The notes under the pieces are model-generated. The model ran no database searches, was not told where the DNA came from, and saw only the letters and a program-made list of their open reading frames with translations. The translations under genes were made by a program, and so were the position numbers. This document shows positions 11,728-20,783 of a stretch of 64,000 nt of DNA, in pieces. The DNA lies in the NCBI GenBank assembly GCA_905221605.1, contig CAJNDS010000145.1:62001-126000 (forward strand). Reading direction: 5' to 3'. The number at the start of each line of letters is the position of its first letter. Position 1 is the stretch's first letter. This DNA is from Symbiodinium natans. Its lineage: Eukaryota; Sar; Dinophyceae; Suessiales; Symbiodiniaceae.

Positions 11728-11790
11728 TAGGGATTAGGGTTTAGGGTTTAGGGTTTAGGGTTTAGGGTTTAGGGTTTAGGGTTTAGGGTC
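11728..11790 (+). repeat. Telomeric tract (TTTAGGG)
   Basis: About nine units. The island 11160-11727 holds a 120-codon plus frame (11375-11737) that starts and ends in telomeric sequence; no domain recognised. Confidence 0.9.
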
Positions 11791-11925
11791 ATCCCAGTGA
11801 TTTGAGTTCAGTGGGGCCCTCCTTTGCGCCTGCAAACCCTACACTGCAAGACCCCAAGTTGTGCCTCTTTGCCCCCTCCGCCCCCCCCCCACACCCCATC
11901 CCAGCCCCCACCCGACACACCACCT

Positions 11926-12021
11926 GCTTCGTAGCCCAGTTAACCACTTTAGGGAAAGGGTGCTTTTCTTAGGGTTGGTTACTTTCCAAGGGAATGCAGA
12001 GGGTATTATCTGGCTACCAAG
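11926..12021. mobile_element. Element F1
   Basis: 96 bp. Ends CTTCGTAGCCCAG and CTGGCTACCAAG. The interior contains AAAGGGTGCTTTTCTTAGG and GGTTGGTTACTTTCCAAGGG. Confidence 0.6.
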
Positions 12022-12116
12022 TAGGAACCCATTTCTCAGACTGTAGCTTATTTTCGATGGCAGTCTCGTGTGGTTGCAGCTCCAACTTTGCCTGTCTCAT
12101 ATCTTTTTTGTGCTTT

Positions 12117-12353
12117 GCTTTCTCTTTCTACCTTTCTCCCTTTCTCCCTTTCTCTCTTTCTCCCTTTCTCTCTTTCTCTCTTTCTTTCTTTCTTTCTTTC
12201 TGCGCACCTAACCCCCCTCTGGTGAGCTCTTTCTCTCTTTCTCTCTTTCTCTCTTTCTCTCTTTCTCTCTTTCTCTCTTTCTCTCTTTCTCTCTTTCTCT
12301 CTTTCTCTCTTTCTCTCTTTCTCTCTTTCTCTCTTTCTCTCTCTCTCTCTCCT
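12117..12353 (+). repeat. Polypyrimidine (CTCTTTCT)n array
   Basis: An octamer run interrupted once at 12201-12229. Poly-Arg/Glu/Lys frames on the minus strand are artefacts. Confidence 0.95.
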
Positions 12354-12783
12354 CTCTCGCTCCCTCAACTTCTCTCTCAACCTCTCTAAACCTTTCTCTC
12401 AACCTCTCTCAGCAGCAGTTGGATGGATAAATTTCAGGGGAACAATGAGAAGCAGTGGCGTCTGAGAGGCCTGCACTGGACGGTGTTTTTGGTTTTAGGG
12501 TTACATTGGGTCTCGGGCGCACGGACCTCTCACAAATGTTCCGAATCAGCCCAAGCTAGACTGAGAAATGGCATGAACGAGAATGGTAAACCGGGCTATG
12601 AGTTGTATAGGGTTTAAGGTTTTAGAGTTGAGGGTTTAGGCGTCGCCTGGTCAGTTGCGTGGGTCTTGGCGTCTAGCGAAGCCAGGGGAAATAGAAAGCA
12701 GGATCTTTCTGCTGGAAGAACTCACCCCTAAAGACATGCCATATACACGCTCACCAATATGACATATATACCACAAGAGCCTT

Positions 12784-12862
12784 CCCCTAAACCCTAAACC
12801 CTAAACCCCAAACCCTAAACCCTAAACCCTAAACCCCAAACCCTAAACCCCAAACCCTAAAC
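12784..12862 (-). repeat. Telomeric tract (CCCTAAA/CCCCAAA)
   Basis: About eleven units alternating CCCTAAA with CCCCAAA. Confidence 0.9.
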
Positions 12863-12978
12863 ACCCCCATGATAAAGGCTGAAGGCCCACGTGAGGGGCC
12901 CATTCTTGTTCCCTTCCAACCCTGAGTCTAAGCACCGAGCCAAAACCCTAACAGCCAAGCCTGAACCCTTGGATGGTC

Positions 12979-13096
12979 TGGGGTTTAGGGTTTAGGGTTT
13001 AGGGTTTAGGGTTTAGGGTTTAGGGTTTAGGGTTTAGGGTTTAGGGTTTAGGGTTTAGGGTTTAGGGTTTAGGGTTTAGGGTTTAGGGTTTAGGGC
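12979..13096 (+). repeat. Telomeric tract (TTTAGGG)
   Basis: About 16 perfect units. Together with the tract at 12784 it is an inverted pair. Confidence 0.95.
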
Positions 13097-13783
13097 CAAC
13101 CGTGAACCCTAAACTTCATAAAGCGATGAGAACCGTGTCCCTGCGTGCAAGGGCTTGGGGCCTTAGACCGGTGTCTCCAAGGCTCCAGCCATCTGCTTTG
13201 CCAGCCTTGTGTCGGTGTAGGGCTTAGAGTTTAGGGTTTAGGGTTTAGGGTTTGGGGTTTGGGGTTTAGGGTGTAGGGTTTGGGGTTTAAGGTTTAGGGT
13301 CAGGGCTCAGGGTTGAGGATCTGGGGTTTAGGGTTTAGGGCGGTAGCAGACACACATGAGGGACAGACACACGCAGGCGCATGCAGACAGAGTCAGTCAC
13401 CTAGACAGTCACGTTAAGGCGAAAGTGTGTGGGGCCTCCAGGGCTTAAGTCCTAAGCCCTAAATCCTACTTTGACCACGCGAAGGATGTGCCGAAGAAGT
13501 GGCTGCCAAACCCTGAGCCCTAAAAAAGCTCGCAGCCCGCAGCCTTGAAGCCCCAGCCTGAGACCCTATGAGCCCTAAGCCCCAAAAAACCTTAGATCCC
13601 AAATCATGGACCCCAAGCCCCAATCCCTAAATCCCAATCCCTAGACCCAAAATCCTAAACCCTAAACCCTAAACCCTAAACCCTAAACCCTAAGCTGCAA
13701 GCCCAGGCGCTGCCCCCCATTCGCCAGGAGCCCACCCTCCATGTCAAGCCTCAGCCAGAGGCATCGGGGCTCAACTCACTAGG

Positions 13784-13912
13784 GTTTGGGGTTTGGGGTT
13801 TAGGGTTTAGGGTTAGGGGGTTTAGGGGGTTTAGGGGGTTTAGGGGGTTTAGGGGGTTTAGGGGGTTTAGGGGGTTTAGGGGGTTTAGGGGGTTTAGGGT
13901 TAGGGATTGGGG
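13784..13912 (+). repeat. Variant tract (TTTAGGGGG)n
   Basis: About nine 9-bp units TTTAGGGGG between shorter TTTAGGG and TTTGGGG stretches. Confidence 0.95.
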
Positions 13913-14719
13913 TTTATGGGTTGCCTCAGGCATCTGGGCCGAACAGTTCAACGGGATTAGGGCTCCTCAGCAGTATTAGTTTGGGGTTTAGGGCCGCCCC
14001 AGCTCTCTGCAACATCCTGGCCGACATTCTAAGGGACTTAGGGTTTAGAGCTGTTTAGGGGTCTGGGGTTTGGGGTTTAGGCTTTCGGGTTTATGGGTTT
14101 TGGAGTTTTGTGTTGTTTTCTTTGGATTTTTTGGTTCTTTCAGGAGGGCTAGGTTTGAGGAGTGGAGAGGAGTAGGGGTTCAGGGCTTTCGGAGTTTAGG
14201 GGGGTTACGGTTTGGGGGTTTGTACCCTAAACCCTCAACCCTACATGCCTATCCCTTACTCCCAGGTGCTAAGCCATAACCTTAGGGTTTCAGGGTTTGG
14301 GGTGCAGGGTCCGGGGTGTAGGAGCCCTCAAAACTCTTGAAACCCTAAACCCTAAACGTTAGAACCCTCAACCTTAAACCTTAGGAACCCCTCAGGCCCG
14401 TCGAAACCCTAAACCCTAAACCCTAAACCCTCAACCGCGGGCCCGAACTCTACCGAGGTGGCGACGGCTCTGTGCAGAAGCCGGGAAGAAGGGCCCAGAC
14501 CTGCCCCAAGCAAGTCTTTCCTAAACTTTAGGGTTTAGGGTTTAGGGTTTCGGGTTTAGGGCTTAGGGTGGTTTCGGGTTTAGCCTTAAACCCTACTCCC
14601 GGGCTTTGGGGTTTGAGGGTTTGGCTTTTGGGGATGAGGGATAAGGGCCCGAAGCCTTCAGTTTCCCAACCTTGCGGGTTTACTGGGTCCTTGTTGGGGT
14701 TATACTAAAAATGGTCATT

Positions 14720-15046
14720 TCAAATCCTAATTGGGTTTTTATTATGATAACAAAAATGTAAAACTAAAGTCAACAAGGACCCAGGTTTAGGGTCTTTAGG
14801 GGCTTTAGGGTCTTTAGGACTTAAGGGTTCTCGGGTTTTGAGGGCTTGAGGATTTAGGGTCTTTAGGGCCTCGTGCTTTAGGGTTTTAGGGTTTGTAGGG
14901 CTTGAGTGCTTAGGGTCGTTCGGGATTTGGGCTTCAGGGTCTTTCCCGCTGGCGGGTTTGGTCTTTAGGCTTCGGGCTTTAGGGTTCAGAGGGTTTTTTG
15001 GGCTTGAGGGTTTAGGGCTTTTAGGGCTTCTAGGGCTTGACCCCAA
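14720..15046 (+). other. Degenerate TTTAGGG-like sequence
   Basis: GGGTCTTTAGGGG, GGGCTTGAGGG and similar units. A 108-codon minus frame (NPKAL/DPKAP-rich) is a by-product of the repeat. The island 15180-15560 that follows has a 109-codon plus frame with no recognised domain. Confidence 0.6.
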
Positions 15047-15619
15047 ATATGGTCATGAGTAACCCTGCATACACTCCCCAAAGACAGCGACATCTGAACC
15101 CTTCTGTGCTTCAGGGCTCCTGCGGTTGCCTGAACCCTGAACCCTAAACCCTAAGCCCTAAGGCCTAAACCTACATCATGTTGTCAGGACTTTTTGGCTT
15201 CGGGGTTTAGGCGTTTGGGACCAGCCTGATGGGGAAATCCCAAGCACACAAGCCCCCCAGATCCCGAGCCCTCTATCAGAGGGTTTCGGGTTTTTGGCAG
15301 GCAACTTCGGCCCGCCCTGATGGTTACCCGCACAGAGTCGCCCCCTTTTTTTGGGAAGTACCACAGCGCAATGAACATGAAAATTTATTCGAAAATTTTG
15401 AAAAAAGTTTGGTCATTTTCCGGCTTCAGGACCGGTTCTGCAAGCGCTTCACCGTGAAGGGGGCGATGGCGGTGACAGCCCCGTCGGGAATTTGCCCGAC
15501 CACTTGGTTTTGGCTCCGCCGCGACCGTCAGCGAGGGGCTTTTGTTTCTGAGTTTTAGGCTTGCTTTCGTGTGTTTGGGATTTTAGGGTTTTAGGGTTTA
15601 GGGTTGGCCAATTAGCTGC

Positions 15620-15783
15620 CTCTGTCAGGATGCAAGTTGATTTTCTTGCCTGCTCCAGCAAAGTCAGGTACTTCTTCTCCAGCACCTCGGACTTCGCACT
15701 GCCAAAGCAGCGTTTAAGGCTATAAGGCGCAGAGAGAAAGGTGTTCACCAAGACAGTCAAGTCCACGCAAACGGGCCGTGATG
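15620..15783 (-). CDS. Candidate internal exon, unknown protein
   Basis: The minus frame gives VDLTVLVNTFLSAPYSL, then FGSAKSEVLEKKYLTLLEQA and STCILTE, a helix-forming stretch of about 50 residues. It ends at a possible GC donor (ACAGAG followed by GCAGC). The frame continues open to the telomeric run but the composition changes there. No family recognised. A plus-strand frame covering 15229-15558 overlaps only the neighbouring segment. Confidence 0.4.
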
Positions 15784-16336
15784 TGCATACTTTTAGCTAT
15801 GCCACGAACCTCACAGATCCGTTTGGAGCTTGGATCAGGTTTCAGGCTCTAGATTCCCGACAACAGTATGGCAGAAGGACTAGAACCGCAGCAGTTTTGG
15901 GTTTAGGGTTTAGGGTTTAGGGATTGGAGTTTAGGGTTTAGGGTTTAGGGTTTAGGGTTTGGAGGATGGCCAAGTAGGGGGCTTAGGAGTCTAAGCGGTT
16001 TAGGGTTTAGGGGTTCATTTTTAAGGGGTTCTAAGTTAGGGGTTTAGGGTTTAGGTTTTGGTTCAGGGTTCAGGGTTCAGGGTTTAGGGTTTATTCAAGC
16101 CCTGATGGAGTACACCTTTATGTCGAGAAGCCTGACAGAAGCAGCTCGACGTCTAAAATTCAGGTCTCCGTTTCTACCAAATTGCCACACAAACTTGCAA
16201 ACCCTAGACACTGAACCATCGGGAGTGTAGGGAGCAAGGCTTAGGGTTCAAGGAAACCTCGCAGCATGCTTCCCGAGCCCTGGCATGTTTGGGGAATTGA
16301 ACCCAGCACGCGCAACACCACCTCGTGAGGCTTGCT

Positions 16337-16406
16337 GTAGGGTTTAGGGTTTAGGGTTTAGGGTTTAGGGTTTAGGGTTTAGGGTTTAGGGTTTAGGGTT
16401 TAGGGC
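16337..16406 (+). repeat. Telomeric tract (TTTAGGG)
   Basis: About ten perfect units. Confidence 0.95.
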
Positions 16407-16921
16407 CTTGTCTTTTTTTTTTGCGGTGGGTTGCTAAGACAAGAAATCTAGCATGTTGAGGGTATATCCGCCGAAGGCCCCGGCCTAAGGCGTCTGCGTC
16501 TGGGGGTAAATGAACAGCCCACCTCCTTTAATTCCCCTCAATAACCCTGAACAGAGGGAGTCCCTCTACATCCCCCCTCAATACCCTGGTGGACCCTGCT
16601 TGATTCTTCTATGCGCCATCCTTCCCCTGAGTGGACCCCACAAGCCACTGTGCAATGTTGCTGCCGGACCCCACTGAGACCTAGACCTCCGAGCAGGGTG
16701 TTAAGGTTTGGGGTTTAGGGTTTAGGGTTTAGGGTTTACGGTTTGGGGTTTAGAGCCGCCTGGGTGCTCCTATCTAGACTGTAGACCTCCGAGCACCATG
16801 GCAAAGAGAGAAAGGCAGGAAAAGGAGGCCTGGCCGGGCAGATTTAAACCCCCCCAAAACCCCCAAAACCCCCAACCCCAACCAACCCCTAAACCCTAAA
16901 CGCTAAACCCTGAACCCTAAG

Positions 16922-17018
16922 CTGAGCAAAAACCCGTACAAAAGGCTAAGCGCCTCCAGGGAAAGAGGCTTAGCAAGGGTTGGGCTGCAGCAACAAGCAT
17001 GTGTTCGAGGCACTAGCC
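16922..17018 (+). repeat. Duplicated segment M1, possible exon
   Basis: 97 bp repeated at 18157-18253 with only a GG/AA difference. A plus frame is open across it: EQKPVQKAKRLQ, RLSKGWAAATSMCSRH, ending in TAG at CACTAG. The sequence also folds (GCTAAG...CTTAGC, GGGCT...AGCCC). A (CCCTAAA)n tract follows at once. Confidence 0.8.
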
Positions 17019-17067
17019 CTAAACCCTAAACCCTAAACCCCAAACCCCAAACCCCAAACCCTAAACC

Positions 17068-17068
17068 C

Positions 17069-17103
<35 letters not shown>

Positions 17104-17110
17104 ACCCCCC
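17068..17110 (+). repeat. Poly(C) tract next to telomeric run
   Basis: About 34 C directly after CCCTAAACCC, then CCCGAAAAAA. Confidence 0.9.
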
Positions 17111-17224
17111 CGAAAAAACAAACCCAAAACCCAGGGCTCCGGCTGCCGCGTCGCTCTTTGCGGCCTCTGCTGCCCTCGCCTGGCATTTAGCAGGGGCGAA
17201 GACCCCCCTTTTTGTGAGGGCGAA

Positions 17225-17640
17225 TAGAGGGCTTGTAGTGGTTCATTATATTGTGAGGGCTTAGAGGGTTTGTAGTGGCTCATTATATTGTGAGGGCTTG
17301 GAGGGTTTGTAGTGGTTTATTATAGGGTTTATCGTAGGGATTTAGTATAGGGTAGGATTTGTTTTTGGATTTACTACAGGGCTTATTATCGGGTTTATCA
17401 TAGGGATCCATTCTAGGGTCTATTGTAGGGTGTATTATTGGGCTTTTTTTATAGGGTTTATCGTAGGGTTTATTATGAGGGTTTGTGATAGGGTTTATGC
17501 TAGGGTTTCTTATTAGGGTTTACGATAGGGTACATTATAGGGTTTACTATAAGGGCTATTGAGGGCTTGCAGGGTTTATAGGGTTTGCAAGGCTTGTACG
17601 GTTCATAGGGTTTGCGGGATTTCTAGGGTTTCTAGGTGCT
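17225..17640 (+). repeat. Degenerate TTTATTATAGGG array
   Basis: Irregular GGGTTTATTATAGGG/GGGTTTATCGTAGGG units, a TA-insertion relative of the telomeric heptamer, with two GTGAGGGCTTAGAGGGTTTG units at the start. Confidence 0.7.
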
Positions 17641-17839
17641 CCAAAAATCATCGTGTCAAGTCTAGGATTTATAGGGCTTATAGGTTTACAGGGCTTAGAA
17701 GTTTCGGGTTTAAGGTTCAGGGTGCAAAAGATTCAAATGATTTCGGTCGCCCCCGACCTAAGCCTTCTGTGGTCCCCCTCCCACACCCAGCTGTGCGCAG
17801 AATTGTATCGTGCTGACCTAAGCCCTAAACTCGAAACAC

Positions 17840-18028
17840 CAAACCCTAAACCCTAAACCCTAAACCCTAAACCCTAAACCCTAAACCCTAAACCCTAAAC
17901 CCTAAACCCTAAACCCCAAACCCTAAACCCTAAACCCTAAACGCCAATCCCTAAACCCCAGAAATCCAAACCCCTCAAACCCTAGCCCCTAATCCCTAAA
18001 CCCCACAAACCCTAAACCCTAAACCCAT
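17840..18028 (-). repeat. Telomeric tract (CCCTAAA)
   Basis: About 16 near-perfect units to 17942, then decayed units. Confidence 0.95.
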
Positions 18029-18085
18029 CAAGCCTTGATTGTGCTCAAACCATGACTTACGATCGGGGCCTGGGGCCGCACCTAA

Positions 18086-18144
18086 AGTTTAGGGTTTAGG
18101 GTTTAGGGTTTAGGGTTTAGGGTTTAGGGTTTAGGGTTTAGGCC
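18086..18144 (+). repeat. Telomeric tract (TTTAGGG)
   Basis: About eight units, inverted relative to its neighbours at 17840 and 18249. Confidence 0.95.
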
Positions 18145-18156
18145 CTTGCCGAGAAA

Positions 18157-18253
18157 CTGAGCAAAAACCCGTACAAAAGGCTAAGCGCCTCCAGAAAAAG
18201 AGGCTTAGCAAGGGTTGGGCTGCAGCAACAAGCATGTGTTCGAGGCACTAGCC
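18157..18253 (+). repeat. Duplicated segment M2
   Basis: Second copy of M1. The two substitutions fall in one codon (GGA to AAA) and leave the frame open. It is followed by (CCCTAAA)n, as is M1, but preceded by different sequence. Confidence 0.8.
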
Positions 18254-18417
18254 CTAAACCCTAAACCCTAAACCCTAAACCCTAAACCCTAAACCCGAGA
18301 ATCCTCAACCCTAAGCCCCAAACCCGATTTCTTCCTCTGCCCAGCCTTCAGGGCACTGGCGAGGGGGATGAAGACGCCTTACTTCAGAGTTTAGGGCTTG
18401 GGGAACTGGTGAGTATG

Positions 18418-18578
18418 TCAGGCCCCAAACCCGATATCATGCAGAACCAACTCCTTCGCGTCGGCCGCCACCAAGGGCATTTTTTGGCCATTCTGCCTGA
18501 GGATCGTCCAGAACTCACCAACTTTGTTGGGCTGAGCCAATTTCTTTGATGCTTGAAAACATTGGAAGATGCGCAGCC
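18418..18578 (-). CDS. Candidate terminal exon, unknown protein
   Basis: A polypyrimidine-rich acceptor TTTTGTTCGCAG precedes GGCTGCGC. The minus frame reads LRIFQCFQASKKLAQPNKVG, then EFWTILRQNGQKMPLVAAD and ELVLHDIGFGA to TGA. A plus-strand frame beginning MQNQLLRVGRHQG is also open over most of it. I prefer minus because of the acceptor. No family recognised. Confidence 0.35.
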
Positions 18579-19009
18579 CTGCGAACAAAATATGTGAAAC
18601 ATGTAGCACTGGCCTTTGTGAAGCCAGCATGGTCTTATGCTCAAACAACTAGCTGTTGTGCATATGTCTCAAAATGGAAAACGGAAATGATAATGAATTC
18701 GTATCTACATATAAGAATATTTATATGCACAGAGAATATGTGTTTGAAAGATCTAGGCCCATTCTTATCTTACGGCACTAAGGGAAGTATCAAGGTTAAG
18801 CCTCGTAACACCACGAAGCAAATTGATTACATTGCATAAAGTTTCGTGGATCATATACATATATATATATATATATGAACAAAAAATATATACATATATA
18901 TATGCTACCCCCCCCCCCAGGCGCCCACGCTTCAGCATGGTTTCCAGATAAAAATACTACGTTCCGCCATGCGCGGTGGTTTTTAAAGGGCGGAGGGACT
19001 CCCATAAAA

Positions 19010-20135
19010 ACTCCAGCAGAAGTGACCTGAACAATTTGCTCATTGCATGCTATGATTTAAATAGAAATCCTATGCATGTGAATAGCGTTCCTATCAAATT
19101 TAATGGGGTTCATGGGATTCATTTTGTTTTAATAGGAATCTTCTTAAAATGAAAAGGAAACCCTTTAACATGAATGAGAACCCGAGAACCCTTAATTCCA
19201 TTAAATTCTATGGGAACGCTATTCAAATGACAGAATCCTATTTAAAATTGATAGGAAACATATTGCATTTGCAGGAGCCTTATTGAAAGTTAGGCAAACT
19301 ATGAAAATTTATAAACAGAAAATAGGAATCCTCTATTCAAACCCATAGGAACCCTTATGAAAATTGATCGGCCTGTATAAAAGTTAATAGGAAGCCCATT
19401 AACATGAATAGGAACCCGATTAAGAACCCAATTTTACTGAATAGATTCCTAATAAACTGAAGAGGGCCCCTACTAAAATTAATAGGAACCAATGGACTCC
19501 TATAAAGAAAGAGTGTGAACCCCTACATAATAGAAATCCTACTAAAATGAATATGAGCCTAAACCAATACGAATCCCTTTCAAACGAATGAGCTCCCTAT
19601 TAAACATGAAGACGAATCCCATTGACATGAGTAAGAGCCCTGAAACTGATAGGAATCTTATTGCATTAGTGGGAGCCTCATTAAAATAATTAGGAACCTT
19701 ATGAAACTTTATTGGCATCCTATGAAAATCAATAGGAATCTTTCATTGAATTCATAGGAATCCTATCAAGTTGTTTGCGGATAAAAGCTAATAGGGAGCC
19801 TATTGGAATGAACCTTAACAAATCAAAAAGAACGCGGTTGTAATTCATAGGAGTCTTACTCAAATGAGAAGGATTCTTACATTCTTACTAAGCTTAATAG
19901 GAACTAATAGGACTCCTGTGAACAAATACGATTCCTTTAACAAGTAATAATAGGAATCCTACTGAATGAATATGAGCCTAAACCAATAGGAAGCCATCAA
20001 AATGAAGAGGAACCCTTACCAAATTGAAAAGACCCGGTTATAACTAATAGGAATCCTGTTAAAATGAGAAGCAATCTTACTAAAATGAATAGGAACCAAT
20101 AGGAGAATAGGACTGCTGTATAAAATAATGTGAAT
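19010..20135 (+). repeat. Degenerate AT-rich array of ATAGGAATCC units
   Basis: Dozens of decayed units of the type AATAGGAACC/AATAGGAATCCTA, spaced roughly 25-35 bp and mixed with AAATGAATAGG. No frame of note and no telomeric repeat. The base composition is clearly more AT-rich than the neighbours. Confidence 0.8.
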
Positions 20136-20650
20136 CGGCCTAAAAGATTGTTTTTGTGGGACAGTACAGCGTTTTTGCACTCGCCATGCCTCGAAAGTGC
20201 TGTACTGTCCCAAAAAAACCAATCCTTTTAAGGCAAAAAGTGCAAAAAATGCTGTACTGTCCCAAAAAAACCAAAAAAACCAAAGTTTGGAGACCTTGGG
20301 CTCCTCCAGGGCCTGGAGGTCTCCAAACTTTGGTTTTTTTGGTTCTTTTGGGACAGTACAGCGTTTTTGCACTCCCATGCCTCGAAAGTGCTGTATTGTC
20401 CAAAAAAAACAAATCTTTTTGAGGCAAAAGGTGCAAAAATGCTGTACTGTCCCAAAAAAACCAAAAAACCAAAGTTTGTAGACCTCCAGGCCACTTGGCG
20501 TCCAAGGTTTCTAAACTGTTGTTTTTTTGGTTTTTTGGGACAGTACAGCATTTTTGCTCGTTTTGGCCTAAAAGATTGTTTTTTTTGGGACAGTACAGCG
20601 TTTTTGCTGTTTTGGGCCGAAAACATTGGTACAGTAGAGCGCTTTCGTGC
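20136..20650. repeat. Nested foldback cluster built on GGGACAGTACAGC
   Basis: GGGACAGTACAGC occurs at 20158, 20350, 20537 and 20587; its reverse complement GCTGTACTGTCCC at 20199, 20251 and 20441, plus a variant at 20390. Pairs close short hairpins (20158-20211, 20350-20401) and longer ones (20251-20362) whose arms also carry ACCAAAGTTTGGAGACC/GGTCTCCAAACTTTGGT. It lies just 3' of the membrane gene. Confidence 0.85.
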
Positions 20651-20783
20651 TCGCTGCCCTAGGAGGCTTCGAAATCCTAAACCTCTAAATGGGGGGGGGG
20701 GGTACCATATATATATATATATATGTATACACGCACATACACACACATGTATGTCTAGCCTTCTTACGGTAAGAGAACGCATG

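Noticed and set aside
12048-12402. Arg/Glu/Lys-rich and Ser/Leu/Phe-rich long frames
   Set aside because: Translation of the CTCTTTCT array.
16922-17018. tRNA-like fold (GTG-TTCGAGG-CAC arm) in segment M
   Set aside because: The T-arm stem is only three pairs and no acceptor or anticodon arm can be drawn.
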